Below are positions 8,624-17,558 of a stretch of DNA of 64,000 nt, in pieces. This DNA comes from JBHGXV01 sp041920505 (GTDB lineage: Bacteria > Bacillota > Bacilli > Brevibacillales > Brevibacillaceae): positions 6,530-70,529 of the forward strand of contig JBHGXV010000066.1 of the NCBI GenBank assembly GCA_041920505.1. The letters run 5' to 3'. Numbering within the stretch: position 1 is the stretch's first letter; the number at the start of each line of letters is the position of its first letter. The position numbers and the translations under genes were made by a program. The notes beneath the pieces are model-generated. The model searched no databases. It was not told the DNA's origin and saw nothing but the letters and a program-made list of their open reading frames with translations.

Positions 8624-9118
8624 ATGGGCGTGGCCGAACCCTTGGTAGGCGTCATCATGGGGAGCACATCGGATTGGGAAACGATGAAAGAGGCATGTCA
8701 GGTACTGGAGGAATTGCAGGTGCCATACGAGAAAAAAGTGGTGTCGGCACACCGGACCCCTGACTTAATGTTTGCATACGCCGAATCGGCGAAAGCGCGC
8801 GGGTTGGAAGTGATCATCGCCGGAGCGGGCGGCGCGGCACACTTGCCTGGGATGGTCGCGTCCAAGACGGAGCTGCCGGTCATCGGCGTGCCGGTGAAAT
8901 CGTCTGCGCTGAGCGGGCTGGATTCGCTATTGTCGATTGTGCAGATGCCAGGCGGCGTGCCTGTGGCGACAGTGGCGATCGGCAAGGCGGGAGCGATTAA
9001 CGCCGGGTTGTTGGCCGCGCAAATCCTCGGGATCAAATATCCAGAGATTCAACAGCGGTTTGTCGCCCGGCGCGAAGCGGTGCGGCAACGTGTGCTGGAA
9101 GGAAGCGACCTGTCATGA
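8624..9118 (+). CDS. purE: N5-carboxyaminoimidazole ribonucleotide mutase
   Basis: Moves the carboxyl group of N5-CAIR to give CAIR, step 6b of de novo IMP synthesis, after PurK. The protein has about 164 residues, with class I PurE signatures GSTSDW, SAHRTPD and [11 protein letters not shown] and the [14 protein letters not shown] block. The ATG at 8624 follows AAAGGGG closely (3 nt); a GTG at 8630 has better spacing (9 nt), so the true N-terminus may be two residues shorter. Its stop overlaps the start of purK (ATGA), suggesting translational coupling. Confidence 0.95.
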   Translation: MGVAEPLVGVIMGSTSDWETMKEACQVLEELQVPYEKKVVSAHRTPDLMFAYAESAKARGLEVIIAGAGGAAHLPGMVASKTELPVIGVPVKSSALSGLDSLLSIVQMPGGVPVATVAIGKAGAINAGLLAAQILGIKYPEIQQRFVARREAVRQRVLEGSDLS

Positions 9119-10293
9119 CAGCGAAGGAAGCGACAGAGATGAAAGGGCGCGCGGGACGGCGCACGATCAAGCCCGGGGCGACGGTCGGCCTGCTTGGAGG
9201 CGGACAACTAGGCCGGATGATTGCCCTCGCCGGACGGGCGATGGGGTATCGGTTCGTCACGCTGGACCCGACCGAAGACGCGCCGAGCGGACAAGTGTCG
9301 GACCGGCAGATCGTCGCCGCCTACGACGATGTGGCCGCCGCGATGCAACTGGCGGAAGAAAGCGACGTGATCACCTACGAATTTGAAAACGTCGACGCAC
9401 AAGTGGCGCGGGTGCTGGAGACGGAGTCGTATGTGCCGCAGGGCAGCGAGCTACTTAGCATCACGCAACACCGGATTCGCGAAAAGACGGCGGTGCAGGC
9501 GCTCGGCATTCCCGTCGCGCCGTTTCGGGCCGTCGGGAGTCTGGACGACCTCACGCGGGCGATCGACGAACTGGGCCTGCCGGCGGTGATGAAAACCGCG
9601 ACAGGCGGGTACGACGGCAAGGGGCAGCGCGTCTTGCGCAAGCGAGAGGAACTGGCCGGTGCCTACGTCGAACTGGCGCGGACGGGAGCGGAATTGGTCG
9701 TGGAACAGTTCGTCCCGTTCGTCAAGGAACTGTCGGTGATCGCCGCCCGCAGTGTCTCAGGCGAACTGGCGACGTTTCCTGTGGCGGAAAACGTGCACGT
9801 GGACAACATCCTGCATCTGTCGATCGTCCCGGCCCGGGTGGATCGGGCGGTCGTGGCCGAAGCGGAGCGGATCGCCGCACGGATCGCCGAAGGACTTGGC
9901 GTCGTCGGACTGATCGCCGTCGAAATGTTTCTCACCGCCGACGGCAGGCTGTACGTGAACGAACTGGCGCCGCGGCCGCACAATTCCGGCCACTACACGA
10001 TGGACGCCTGTGTCACGTCCCAGTTCGAACAGCACTTGCGGGCCGTCTGCGATCTGCCGCTCGGCTCCACCCGGCTGCTCACCCCTGTGGTGATGGTCAA
10101 TGTGCTGGGGGAGCACCTGGACAAGCTGATGGAGCGGGTGGACGCGCTTGGACCCACCTGCAAGCTGCACCTCTACGGGAAACAGGAGAGCAAGGCGAAG
10201 CGCAAGATGGGCCATCTGAACGTGCTGGCCGACACGGTGGACGATGCGCTTTCGATCATTCGCGGACTTGAGATATGGGAACGGGAGGACTAG
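9115..10293 (+). CDS. purK: N5-carboxyaminoimidazole ribonucleotide synthase
   Basis: ATP-grasp enzyme that carboxylates AIR with bicarbonate to N5-CAIR. The 392-residue protein opens with an unusually long tail of about 20 residues before the [11 protein letters not shown] nucleotide-binding loop. The ATP-grasp core includes [13 protein letters not shown] and the C-terminal [11 protein letters not shown] block. The start at 9115 gives an ATGA overlap with purE; a second in-frame ATG at 9139 with AAGGAAG upstream would remove eight residues. It is the middle gene of a purEKB unit and ends 3 nt before the start of purB. Confidence 0.95.
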   Translation: MTAKEATEMKGRAGRRTIKPGATVGLLGGGQLGRMIALAGRAMGYRFVTLDPTEDAPSGQVSDRQIVAAYDDVAAAMQLAEESDVITYEFENVDAQVARVLETESYVPQGSELLSITQHRIREKTAVQALGIPVAPFRAVGSLDDLTRAIDELGLPAVMKTATGGYDGKGQRVLRKREELAGAYVELARTGAELVVEQFVPFVKELSVIAARSVSGELATFPVAENVHVDNILHLSIVPARVDRAVVAEAERIAARIAEGLGVVGLIAVEMFLTADGRLYVNELAPRPHNSGHYTMDACVTSQFEQHLRAVCDLPLGSTRLLTPVVMVNVLGEHLDKLMERVDALGPTCKLHLYGKQESKAKRKMGHLNVLADTVDDALSIIRGLEIWERED

Positions 10294-10296
10294 ACG

Positions 10297-11592
10297 ATGA
10301 TTGAACGTTACACACGCCCGGAGATGCGGGCAATCTGGACCGAAGAAAACAAGTTTCGGGCATGGCTGGAGGTAGAGTTGCTCGCGTGCGAAGCCTGGTC
10401 GAAACTGGGCGTCATCCCGGAGGAAGACGTCAAGAAACTCCGGGCCAACGCCGGATTTGACATCAAACGCATCTACGAAATCGAGGAAGAGACGCGCCAC
10501 GACGTGGTGGCGTTTACCCGCGCCGTCTCGGAGACGCTGGGCGAGGAGAAAAAGTGGGTGCACTACGGCCTGACCTCTACGGACGTGGTGGATACGGCGC
10601 TCTCCTATTTGCTCTTGCAAGCCAATGAGATTCTGGAAAAAGACTTGTTGGATTTCATCGACATCCTCGCGGAAAAGGCGCGGGAACACAAGGACACGGT
10701 GATGATGGGTCGCACCCACGGCGTGCACGCCGAGCCGACCACCTTCGGACTGAAGATGGCGCTCTGGTACGAAGAGATGAAGCGCAACCTGGAGCGCTTC
10801 CGCGACGCGAAGAAACAGATCGCGGTCGGCAAAATCTCCGGCGCGGTCGGCACGTACGCCAACATCGACCCGTTCGTCGAGCAGTACGTCTGTGAAAAGC
10901 TGGGATTGACGCCCGCGCCGATCTCGACGCAGACGCTGCAGCGCGACCGGCACGCGCAGTACATGGCGACGCTGGCCCTGATCGCCACCTCGCTCGACAA
11001 GTTCGCCACGGAGATTCGCGGTCTGCAGAAGAGCGAGATGCGCGAGGTGGAGGAACCGTTCGCCAAAGGGCAAAAAGGCTCGTCAGCGATGCCGCACAAG
11101 CGCAACCCGATCGGCTGCGAGAACATCTCCGGGCTGGCCCGGGTGATTCGCGGCCACATGCTCTCCGCCTACGAAAACGTGCCGCTGTGGCACGAGCGGG
11201 ACATCTCCCACTCGTCGGTGGAGCGGGTGATTTTGCCTGACGCCACCCAACTGCTCAACTACATGCTGCGCCGCTTCATGAACATCGTGAAAAACCTGAC
11301 CGTTTTCCCGGAAAACATGAAGCGCAACATGGACCGCACCTTTGGCCTAATCTATTCGCAACAAGTGCTGCTCAAGCTGATCGACAAGGGACTGAGCCGC
11401 GAAAAAGCCTACGACACCGTGCAGCCGCGCGCGATGCAGGCATGGGAGGAACAGCGGTCGTTCCGCGAGATCATCAGCGAGGACGAGACGGTGAAGTCGC
11501 TGTTGACCCCGGAAGAACTGGACGACTGCTTCGACTACCGGTACCACTTGAAGCACGTGGATACGATTTTCCAACGGCTTGGTTTGCTGTAA
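10297..11592 (+). CDS. purB: Adenylosuccinate lyase
   Basis: Cleaves fumarate from SAICAR in IMP synthesis and from adenylosuccinate in AMP synthesis. The 431-residue protein of the fumarase/aspartase superfamily carries the signature [11 protein letters not shown] from about residue 261 and the TSTDVVDTA and [11 protein letters not shown] blocks. It starts 3 nt after purK and is followed by an intrinsic terminator. In B. subtilis the operon continues directly to purC; here 4 kb of other genes intervene. Confidence 0.97.
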   Translation: MIERYTRPEMRAIWTEENKFRAWLEVELLACEAWSKLGVIPEEDVKKLRANAGFDIKRIYEIEEETRHDVVAFTRAVSETLGEEKKWVHYGLTSTDVVDTALSYLLLQANEILEKDLLDFIDILAEKAREHKDTVMMGRTHGVHAEPTTFGLKMALWYEEMKRNLERFRDAKKQIAVGKISGAVGTYANIDPFVEQYVCEKLGLTPAPISTQTLQRDRHAQYMATLALIATSLDKFATEIRGLQKSEMREVEEPFAKGQKGSSAMPHKRNPIGCENISGLARVIRGHMLSAYENVPLWHERDISHSSVERVILPDATQLLNYMLRRFMNIVKNLTVFPENMKRNMDRTFGLIYSQQVLLKLIDKGLSREKAYDTVQPRAMQAWEEQRSFREIISEDETVKSLLTPEELDDCFDYRYHLKHVDTIFQRLGLL

Positions 11593-11602
11593 ATGTTGCG
11601 GG

Positions 11603-11642
11603 CACCCGCTGCCACGAAAGACGATGGCGGCGGGTGTTTTTT
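11603..11642 (+). terminator. Intrinsic terminator after purB
   Basis: 12-bp hairpin CACCCGCTGCCA / TGGCGGCGGGTG (with one wobble) followed by TTTTTT. It ends the purEKB transcript. Confidence 0.9.
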
Positions 11643-11713
11643 GTGTGATAGGATGGATGTGTGAGGGTTCCTGAAATGGGAAAATGTGTTTTGGTGAAGG
11701 GGGGCTGTTGCTT

Positions 11714-12070
11714 TTGATCGCGAAGGTGGGTAGCCGTACCGCGTTTGTCATCTTCGGTTTGTTGACAATCGTACTCGGTTTGGCGACAGGGTGTACGCCC
11801 AAAAGTTCAACGAACGGCCCGCCGGTTTCAAGGGAACAGGCAGTGGAAGCGGCTATACATGCTTACAGACTGACAGGAGTTCGGCATACTGATCTGCGAC
11901 ACCTCTCGAAAGAGGAGTTACAAGCTGTTCCTGGCCATGTGAAAACTCTTTCCCCCATTTATTATGTAATGGAAGGAACCGATTCATCTGGTCGAGCCGT
12001 TACCATCTATGTTTCTTCCATGGACGTTGCCTATCATTTTTTATCTGGCAAGTCTGCGACCGGTAAGTAA
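11714..12070 (+). CDS. Small predicted lipoprotein, function unknown
   Basis: A 118-residue protein with a clear lipoprotein signal: basic N-terminus, hydrophobic stretch, then a GLATGC lipobox (Cys at about residue 27). The mature part begins with a Ser/Thr/Pro-rich linker and a short alpha/beta region containing SREQAVEAAIHAYRLTG and YYVMEGTDSSGRAVTIYV, loosely PepSY-like, but I cannot name a family. The TTG at 11714 is chosen because GAAGGGGGG lies 9 nt upstream; the ATG at 11684 would put that site inside the gene. Codon use is slightly more AT-rich than in the neighbours. It lies alone between two terminators. Confidence 0.6.
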   Translation: MIAKVGSRTAFVIFGLLTIVLGLATGCTPKSSTNGPPVSREQAVEAAIHAYRLTGVRHTDLRHLSKEELQAVPGHVKTLSPIYYVMEGTDSSGRAVTIYVSSMDVAYHFLSGKSATGK

Positions 12071-12078
12071 TCCAGTAA

Positions 12079-12106
12079 CCTCTCTCCCTTGCGGAGAGGG
12101 GTTTTT
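12079..12106 (+). terminator. Intrinsic terminator after the small lipoprotein gene
   Basis: CCTCTC-nine-nt loop-GAGAGG followed by GGTTTTT. Confidence 0.75.
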
Positions 12107-12157
12107 GGATTTCACCAGTCTGTAGTAACATATAAGGAAAAACTCGGAGGTGGTCAG

Positions 12158-13123
12158 ATGAAGCGGACGCAGACGATCACGGACGTGCCCGGGATCAAGG
12201 TGGGGCACGCGCAGGATGAACAGGCGCTGACCGGCTGCACGGTGGTGCTGGTGGAGGACGGAGCGGTTTGCGGTGTGGATGTGCGCGGGTCGGCTCCGGG
12301 GACGCGGGAAACGGATTTGCTCTCGCCCGTCAATCTGGTGCAACAGGTGCACGCCATTTGCCTTAGCGGCGGCAGTGCTTTCGGTTTGGACGCGGCCTGT
12401 GGCGTGATGGCGTATCTGGAGGAGCGGGGGATCGGGCTGGATGTGGGTGTGGCCCGCGTGCCGATCGTGCCGGCGGCGGTGCTGTTTGACCTGGCGATCG
12501 GCGATCCGCGCGTCCGGCCCGATCGGGGGATGGGATATCAGGCGGCCAGCCGGGCAAGCACGGGGGCAGTCGCCGAGGGAAACGTTGGGGCGGGATGCGG
12601 CGCTACGGTGGGCAAACTGGCGGGATTCGAGCGGGCGATGAAAAGCGGGCTCGGCACCGCGTCGCGTCTTCTCGGGAGCGGACTGGCCGTCGGGGCTGTG
12701 GTGGCGGTAAATGCGATCGGTGAGGTGCGTGCCAGAGAGACGGGCGAAGTGCTTGCCGGGCCGCTCGGCGACGACGGACAGTGGCTGGACAGTCTGATGT
12801 TGCTTGCGGAGCGGTCGTTTGCCCCGATCCCGCCCGGCACCAACACGACGATTGCGGTGGTGGCAAGCAACGCCAACCTGACCAAGGCAGAAGCCAACAA
12901 AGTGGCTCAAATGGCGCACGACGGCCTGGCCCGGACGATAGTCCCCGTGCACACGATGTACGACGGCGACACCGTGTTTGCGCTGGCGACTGGCGGAGTG
13001 AATGCGCCGGTCGATCTGGTCGGGGCGCTTTCAGCCGAGGTGCTGGCTGAGGCAGTGGAACGGGCGGTGAAGGCGGCCCGCTCGGCAGGCGGACGTCCGG
13101 CGTACGCGGACATCAGGGGCTGA
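12158..13123 (+). CDS. P1 family (S58, DmpA/NylC-like) N-terminal nucleophile hydrolase
   Basis: A 321-residue member of the P1/DmpA peptidase family, whose members mature by autocleavage to expose a Ser or Thr nucleophile and act as aminopeptidases or amidases. The predicted cleavage site is N229/T230 in PPGTNTTIAVVA, an Asn-Thr pair as in the nylon oligomer hydrolase NylC, where classical DmpA has Gly-Ser. The family opening TDVPGIKVGHAQD and the LSGGSAFGLDAA block are present. The ATG at 12158 has a GGAGGTGG site 4-5 nt upstream. No signal peptide, so cytoplasmic. The physiological substrate cannot be inferred. Confidence 0.85.
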   Translation: MKRTQTITDVPGIKVGHAQDEQALTGCTVVLVEDGAVCGVDVRGSAPGTRETDLLSPVNLVQQVHAICLSGGSAFGLDAACGVMAYLEERGIGLDVGVARVPIVPAAVLFDLAIGDPRVRPDRGMGYQAASRASTGAVAEGNVGAGCGATVGKLAGFERAMKSGLGTASRLLGSGLAVGAVVAVNAIGEVRARETGEVLAGPLGDDGQWLDSLMLLAERSFAPIPPGTNTTIAVVASNANLTKAEANKVAQMAHDGLARTIVPVHTMYDGDTVFALATGGVNAPVDLVGALSAEVLAEAVERAVKAARSAGGRPAYADIRG

Positions 13124-13197
13124 GACGGCGCGATGCCGCCCTCGCTTGAGCGAGCGGGAACCATCGCCCATGACATGACGGACTTTGACCATAAACA

Positions 13198-13232
13198 AAA
13201 CGCAGTCGCCCGGCAAGCGGGTGACTGCGTTT
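13198..13232. terminator. Bidirectional terminator between convergent peptidase genes
   Basis: Perfect 10-bp outer arms AAACGCAGTC / GACTGCGTTT around CCCG-GCAAG-CGGG. T-rich sequence follows on both strands, so it can serve the P1 peptidase gene (+) and the M29 aminopeptidase gene (-). Confidence 0.85.
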
Positions 13233-13257
13233 GCTTGTTTGTTGCGTCTGTTGTTGA

Positions 13258-14370
13258 TTATACCAGGTTTTCCGGGTTGAGCCCTTCCAGTTCTGGCAGG
13301 ACGAAACGGCCGTCTTTGCGGATCAGCACGTCGTCGAACCAGATTTCGCCGCCGCCGTACTCCGGACGCTGGATTTGCACCAGGTCCCAGTGGATCGAGG
13401 AGCGGTTGCCGTTGTCGGCGATGTCGTAGGCGTTGCCCGGCGTAAAGTGGAAGCTGCCGGCGATTTTTTCGTCAAACAGGATGTCCTGCATCGGGTGCAG
13501 GATGTACGGGTTGAAGCCAATGGCGAACTCGCCGATGTAGCGGGCGCCTTCGTCGGTGTCGAGGATTTCGTTCAGCACCTTGGTGTTGCTGCTGGTCGCT
13601 TCGACGATCTTGCCTGCCTTGAAGGTCAGCTGGATGTCGGTAAACGAGGTGCTGTGGTAGTTGGTCGGCGCGTTGAAATAGATCGTGCCTTCTACGGAAT
13701 CTTTTACTGGCGCGGTATAGACTTCGCCGTCCGGGATGTTCATCTTGCCGTCGCACTTGATCGCCGGAATGCCCTTGATCGAGAAGCGCAGGTCGGTTTT
13801 CGGCCCGACGATGCGCACGCGGTCGGTCCGCTCCATCAGCTCGACCAGCGGATCCATCGCCGCAGACATTTTCGAGTAGTCCAGGTTGCATACGGAGAAG
13901 TAGAAGTCCTCGAAGCCTTCGAGGCTCATGTTGGCCGCTTGCGCCATCGCCTTGTTCGGGTAGCGCAGGACCACCCAACGCTTTTTCGGGATGCGCTCGC
14001 CGAAGTGCACCTGTTTGTAGAAGATGCGGGAGTACAGCCCCATCTTCTCTTCCGGGATGTCCGAGTATTCGTTGATGTTGTCAAACGCGCGGATCGCGAT
14101 GTAGGCGTCCACGTCCTGCATGCGGGACAGCTCGTGTTTGGCCAAGAGCGCCATGTGTTCTTCGCTCGTGTCCATGATCAGCGCGCGCATCACTTCCTGG
14201 TCCTTGAGCGTGACCAACGGCAGGGCGCCCACGGCAAACGCTTCGCGCACCAGCGCGCGGACGATCGGCACCTGCAGGCCGATGTTTTCGATCAGCACTT
14301 TTTCTCCTTTTTGCAGGTTGAGCGAGTAGCGGATCAGTTTGCTGGCCAGTTCCTGAATACGTGGGTCCAT
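13258..14370 (-). CDS. M29 family aminopeptidase (AmpS/PepS type)
   Basis: A 370-residue cytoplasmic metallo-aminopeptidase of clan MQ. Family features are GEKVLIEN near residue 22, the GEVYTAP block, which should provide a Glu ligand, EFAIGFNP (Glu), GSFHF (His) and SSIHWD (His-Asp) towards the C-terminus. These are the binuclear metal ligands of the M29 family. M29 enzymes have broad or Leu/Arg-preferring activity, often studied in thermophiles. A TATAAT hexamer lies about 45 nt upstream of the start (14414-14419, minus strand), but no good -35 element. It converges with the S58 gene, sharing a terminator. Confidence 0.9.
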   Translation of the reverse strand: MDPRIQELASKLIRYSLNLQKGEKVLIENIGLQVPIVRALVREAFAVGALPLVTLKDQEVMRALIMDTSEEHMALLAKHELSRMQDVDAYIAIRAFDNINEYSDIPEEKMGLYSRIFYKQVHFGERIPKKRWVVLRYPNKAMAQAANMSLEGFEDFYFSVCNLDYSKMSAAMDPLVELMERTDRVRIVGPKTDLRFSIKGIPAIKCDGKMNIPDGEVYTAPVKDSVEGTIYFNAPTNYHSTSFTDIQLTFKAGKIVEATSSNTKVLNEILDTDEGARYIGEFAIGFNPYILHPMQDILFDEKIAGSFHFTPGNAYDIADNGNRSSIHWDLVQIQRPEYGGGEIWFDDVLIRKDGRFVLPELEGLNPENLV

Positions 14371-14470
14371 GACAGCACCTCGATAAAGTTATTTTTGCTG
14401 ATTGACAATTCTTATTATAGCCGTTTGGCCAGAGAGAATCACGGGTTTTTTTCGGCTGTCACGGGTTTCA

Positions 14471-15670
14471 TCAGAAGCACGCTTCGTAGATCGCCAACAC
14501 GTCGCGTTCGTACAACGGGCGGGAACTCATGATGTGGTCGGCCCCCCTGCCGCCAATGCGCACCGCTTCGCGGGCCATCTCCGCAAGCGAATCGCGGGTG
14601 ACGCCGAAATCGGACAGGTGTTGGGTGATGCCCATCCGGGCAAACCATTCGCCGACCGCTCCGATCGTCTCTTCCGCCGCCGTCCGGTCGTCCGAGGCCT
14701 GTACGCCGAAGCACTCACGGCCCATCCGCGCCAACCGCTCCGGACGATCCTCAAGGATCACCTGGCGGAAGTAGGGCAGGGCGAGAATCGCCAATCCTCG
14801 CCCGTGAGCGATGTCGTAGTAGCCGCTTACCGTGTGCTCCACCTGGTGCAGCGGGTAACCAGCGCCGCGTCCGCTCAAGGTAAACGGGCTGATCGCCAGC
14901 GTGCTGGTCCACAAGAGCGTGGAGCGAGCCTCTTCGTTTGCCGGGTCGGCCATCGCCACGGTGGAGAAGCGAACCACCTGGCGGATAAGCGACTCGGTGA
15001 AGCCGTCCTGCACGTGGGCGTCGCCTGCTCCAATCAGGTAGGCTTCGAACAGATGAGAAAAGATGTCGGCGCACGATTCGGCGGTGACGTTGGCGGGAAC
15101 CGTATAGGTAAGCGACGGATCGAGAATCGCCACCTTGGGATACAGGCCGGGGCCGCTGATCGACGATTTCTCGTGGCTTTCCCAGTGGGTGAGCACACTG
15201 AGGTGGTTGGCCTCGGAACCGGTGGCCGCCACGGTCGGGATGGTCATGATCGGCAAGGCGTGCTCGATCGGCAACAGTTCTTTCCACAGACCGGCCGGGT
15301 TGCCCCGCATGTAGTCGTAGATCGGCCGGCCGGAGAGGGCAACGGTGGCGATCGCCTTCGCCGCGTCCATCACCGAGCCGCCGCCGAGCGCGATGACGAA
15401 GTCGCATCCGTTCTCGCGGGCGATCCGCGCTCCTTCGTCGATGGTCGTTGTCCGCGGGTTGGGCTCGACGCGGTCAAACAGTATGTGCGGCACCTCCGCC
15501 TGCTCCAACAGGCGAATCACCCGATCCAAAAGGCCGGTCGCCTTGGCGGAACGGCCGCCGGTGACGAGCAGCGCTTTTTTTCCCAACTGCCGGGCCTCTT
15601 TGCCGACGCGCTCCAATTCACCGACACCGAACCATACGCGGGTGGGGAACGATATGTCAAACGGGAACAA
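14471..15670 (-). CDS. Iron-containing alcohol dehydrogenase
   Basis: A 399-residue group III NAD(P)-dependent dehydrogenase. The nucleotide-binding region has VIALGGGSVMDAAKA (about residues 92-106). The metal site follows the family pattern: Asp within the GAGDAHVQD region and the histidines of HQVEHTVSG and DIAHGRG. The best match by overall appearance is the butanol dehydrogenase group (YugJ/BdhA), but the substrate is uncertain. A TTG at 15670 is chosen as start because GAGGTGAT lies 6 nt upstream; a GTG at 15679 is part of that Shine-Dalgarno site. The gene is divergent from purC. Confidence 0.85.
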   Translation of the reverse strand: MFPFDISFPTRVWFGVGELERVGKEARQLGKKALLVTGGRSAKATGLLDRVIRLLEQAEVPHILFDRVEPNPRTTTIDEGARIARENGCDFVIALGGGSVMDAAKAIATVALSGRPIYDYMRGNPAGLWKELLPIEHALPIMTIPTVAATGSEANHLSVLTHWESHEKSSISGPGLYPKVAILDPSLTYTVPANVTAESCADIFSHLFEAYLIGAGDAHVQDGFTESLIRQVVRFSTVAMADPANEEARSTLLWTSTLAISPFTLSGRGAGYPLHQVEHTVSGYYDIAHGRGLAILALPYFRQVILEDRPERLARMGRECFGVQASDDRTAAEETIGAVGEWFARMGITQHLSDFGVTRDSLAEMAREAVRIGGRGADHIMSSRPLYERDVLAIYEACF

Positions 15671-15715
15671 TACAATCACCTCATCAGGGTATTCTTGGGA
15701 AGATGGTTCTCATCT

Positions 15716-15724
15716 ATTCTAGCA
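15716..15724 (-). promoter_or_regulatory. Extended -10 promoter of the alcohol dehydrogenase gene
   Basis: On the minus strand TGC-TAGAAT, an extended -10 element, about 46 nt before the start codon. No convincing -35 hexamer. Confidence 0.4.
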
Positions 15725-15769
15725 CAACCGGCAAAAACAGCGCGAATCCGTGTGTGCCTTGGGCAAAAT

Positions 15770-15778
15770 CCGAACATT
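15770..15778 (+). promoter_or_regulatory. Upstream PurR-type box of purC
   Basis: CCGAACATT, a perfect match to the CCGAACWWT core of PurR boxes. It is the exact inverted complement of the box at 15844-15851 on the other side of the purC promoter. Confidence 0.55.
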
Positions 15779-15806
15779 TTTCAACCTTGCCATTTGGCTT
15801 TAAACG

Positions 15807-15835
15807 TTGAAAATCGCGTATATTTGTGGTTTAAT
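15807..15835 (+). promoter_or_regulatory. sigma-A promoter of purCSQLFMN
   Basis: TTGAAA (15807-15812), 17 nt, TTTAAT (15830-15835). The hexamers, spacing, the GG before the -10 and the downstream box all recur at purH. Confidence 0.7.
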
Positions 15836-15843
15836 TTAAATGT

Positions 15844-15851
15844 AATGTTCG
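15844..15851 (+). promoter_or_regulatory. Downstream PurR-type box of purC
   Basis: AATGTTCG, 8 nt after the -10 hexamer and so over the likely transcription start. Same position and sequence as at purH. Confidence 0.5.
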
Positions 15852-15901
15852 TAAAATGACTGTATTTGCGAGTTTGGACCCTGCGGGAAGGAGAGTTGGC
15901 A

Positions 15902-16621
15902 GTGGAAAAACGGGAACAACTGTATGAAGGGAAGGCGAAGAAGATTTATCGCACTTCCGAACCTGGTCTCTACTGGGTGGAGTACAAGGACGACGCGACT
16001 GCGTTCAACGGAGAAAAGAAAGGGACGATCACCGGCAAGGGCGAGCTGAACAACCGGATCACCGCGATCTTTTTCAACCTGCTGAAAGATCACGGGATCG
16101 ACAACCACTTCGTCCGGCTGTTGTCCGCCAACGAACAACTGGTGCGCCAGGTGGAGATTATTCCGCTGGAGGTTGTCGTCCGCAACATCGCTGCAGGCTC
16201 TCTCGCCAAGCGGCTGGGCCTGGAGGAAGGCACGCCGCTCCCGCAGCCGGTGATGGAGTTTTACTATAAAAACGATACGCTGGGCGATCCGCTGATCAAC
16301 CACTCGCACATCAAGGTGCTGGGGGTGGCGAGCGAAGCGGATTTGGCCGAGATCGAGGCACTTGCGCTGAAAGTGAACGACGTGCTGAACGAGCATCTCG
16401 CCCGGCGGGACGTGCTGCTCGTCGATTTCAAGCTGGAGTTTGGCCGCACCCCGGACGGGACGATTCTCTTGGCGGACGAGATTTCCCCGGACACCTGCCG
16501 CTTCTGGGATGCGAAGACGAAGGAAAAACTGGACAAGGACCGCTTCCGCCGCGATCTGGGCCATGTCGCGGAAGCGTATCAAGAAATGCTGCGCCGATTG
16601 GGAGGAGAGAATCATGCGTAA
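15902..16621 (+). CDS. purC: SAICAR synthetase
   Basis: Joins CAIR and aspartate with ATP to give SAICAR, step 7 of IMP synthesis. The 239-residue protein shows the family blocks [33 protein letters not shown] and [15 protein letters not shown]. The GTG at 15902 has AAGGAG about 8 nt upstream; a longer in-frame start at 15866 would place that site inside the gene. It is the first gene of a seven-gene unit and overlaps purS by 8 nt. Confidence 0.97.
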   Translation: MEKREQLYEGKAKKIYRTSEPGLYWVEYKDDATAFNGEKKGTITGKGELNNRITAIFFNLLKDHGIDNHFVRLLSANEQLVRQVEIIPLEVVVRNIAAGSLAKRLGLEEGTPLPQPVMEFYYKNDTLGDPLINHSHIKVLGVASEADLAEIEALALKVNDVLNEHLARRDVLLVDFKLEFGRTPDGTILLADEISPDTCRFWDAKTKEKLDKDRFRRDLGHVAEAYQEMLRRLGGENHA

Positions 16622-16862
16622 AGCGATTGTATATGTAACTCTGCGAGAAAGCGTTCTGGACCCGCAAGGCCATGCCGTGAAGGGAGCATTGCACTCCCTC
16701 GGGTTCAACGAAGTCACTGACGTGCGTATCGGCAAGTACATGGAACTGAACCTGGATACCGAGGACCGCGCAGAGGCGGAGGCCAAAGTGCGCGAGATGT
16801 GCGAAAAGCTGTTGGCCAACACTGTGATCGAAGACTACCGCTTCGAGATCGTGGAGGGCTGA
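16614..16862 (+). CDS. purS: FGAM synthase small subunit PurS
   Basis: An 82-residue subunit of the three-part formylglycinamidine ribonucleotide synthase of Gram-positive bacteria; it bridges PurQ and PurL. It opens [19 protein letters not shown] and contains [13 protein letters not shown], both typical. The ATG at 16614 has GGAGGAG about 6 nt upstream, inside the end of purC. It overlaps purC by 8 nt and ends 3 nt before purQ, so the three genes are probably translationally coupled. Confidence 0.95.
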   Translation: MRKAIVYVTLRESVLDPQGHAVKGALHSLGFNEVTDVRIGKYMELNLDTEDRAEAEAKVREMCEKLLANTVIEDYRFEIVEG

Positions 16863-16865
16863 GCG

Positions 16866-17558
16866 ATGCGAGTAGCCGTAATCGTCTTTCCCGGTTCCAA
16901 TGCCGATGTGGACATGTACTACGCCGTCGAAGACGTGATGGGCGTGCCGGTCGATTATGTCTGGCACAGCGCGACCGACCTGTCAGGGTATGACGTGATT
17001 CTGTTGCCCGGCGGCTTTTCCTATGGCGACTACCTGCGCTGCGGGGCGGTCGCCCGATTCTCGCCGGTGATGGAGCAAGTGATGAAGGCAGCCGAAGCCG
17101 GCAAGCTGGTAATGGGCGTGTGCAACGGCTTCCAGATCCTGCTCGAGGCAGGACTGTTGCCGGGCGCGATGCTGCGCAACACCACGCTCAAATACCGCTG
17201 CAAACTGGTGCCGCTCGTCGTCGTCAACAACGAAACGCCGTTTACCCGCGATTACGCGCCGGGCGAAGTGATCCAGATCCCGATCGCCCACGGGGAAGGC
17301 AACTACTATTGCGACGAGGCGACCTTGGCCAAACTGAAGGCCAACAAGCAGATCGTGTTCCAATACGAAGGAGAGAACCCGAACGGTTCCATTGAAAATA
17401 TCGCGGGCATTATCAACGAACGAGGAAACGTCCTGGGCATGATGCCCCATCCGGAACGGGCGGTGCACGAGTGGATGACCTCCGCCGACGGACGACGCAT
17501 GTTTACCTCGATCTTAACGACTTGGAGGGAACGTAACGGTGTCACAGCTCACGCATAA
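16866..17558 (+). CDS. purQ: FGAM synthase glutaminase subunit PurQ
   Basis: Class I glutamine amidotransferase that supplies ammonia to PurL. The 230-residue protein has the nucleophile Cys in GVCNGFQIL (about C87), the oxyanion strand [14 protein letters not shown], and the His-Glu pair in MMPHPERAV. It overlaps purL by 20 nt, which fits equal synthesis of the complex. Confidence 0.97.
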   Translation: MRVAVIVFPGSNADVDMYYAVEDVMGVPVDYVWHSATDLSGYDVILLPGGFSYGDYLRCGAVARFSPVMEQVMKAAEAGKLVMGVCNGFQILLEAGLLPGAMLRNTTLKYRCKLVPLVVVNNETPFTRDYAPGEVIQIPIAHGEGNYYCDEATLAKLKANKQIVFQYEGENPNGSIENIAGIINERGNVLGMMPHPERAVHEWMTSADGRRMFTSILTTWRERNGVTAHA

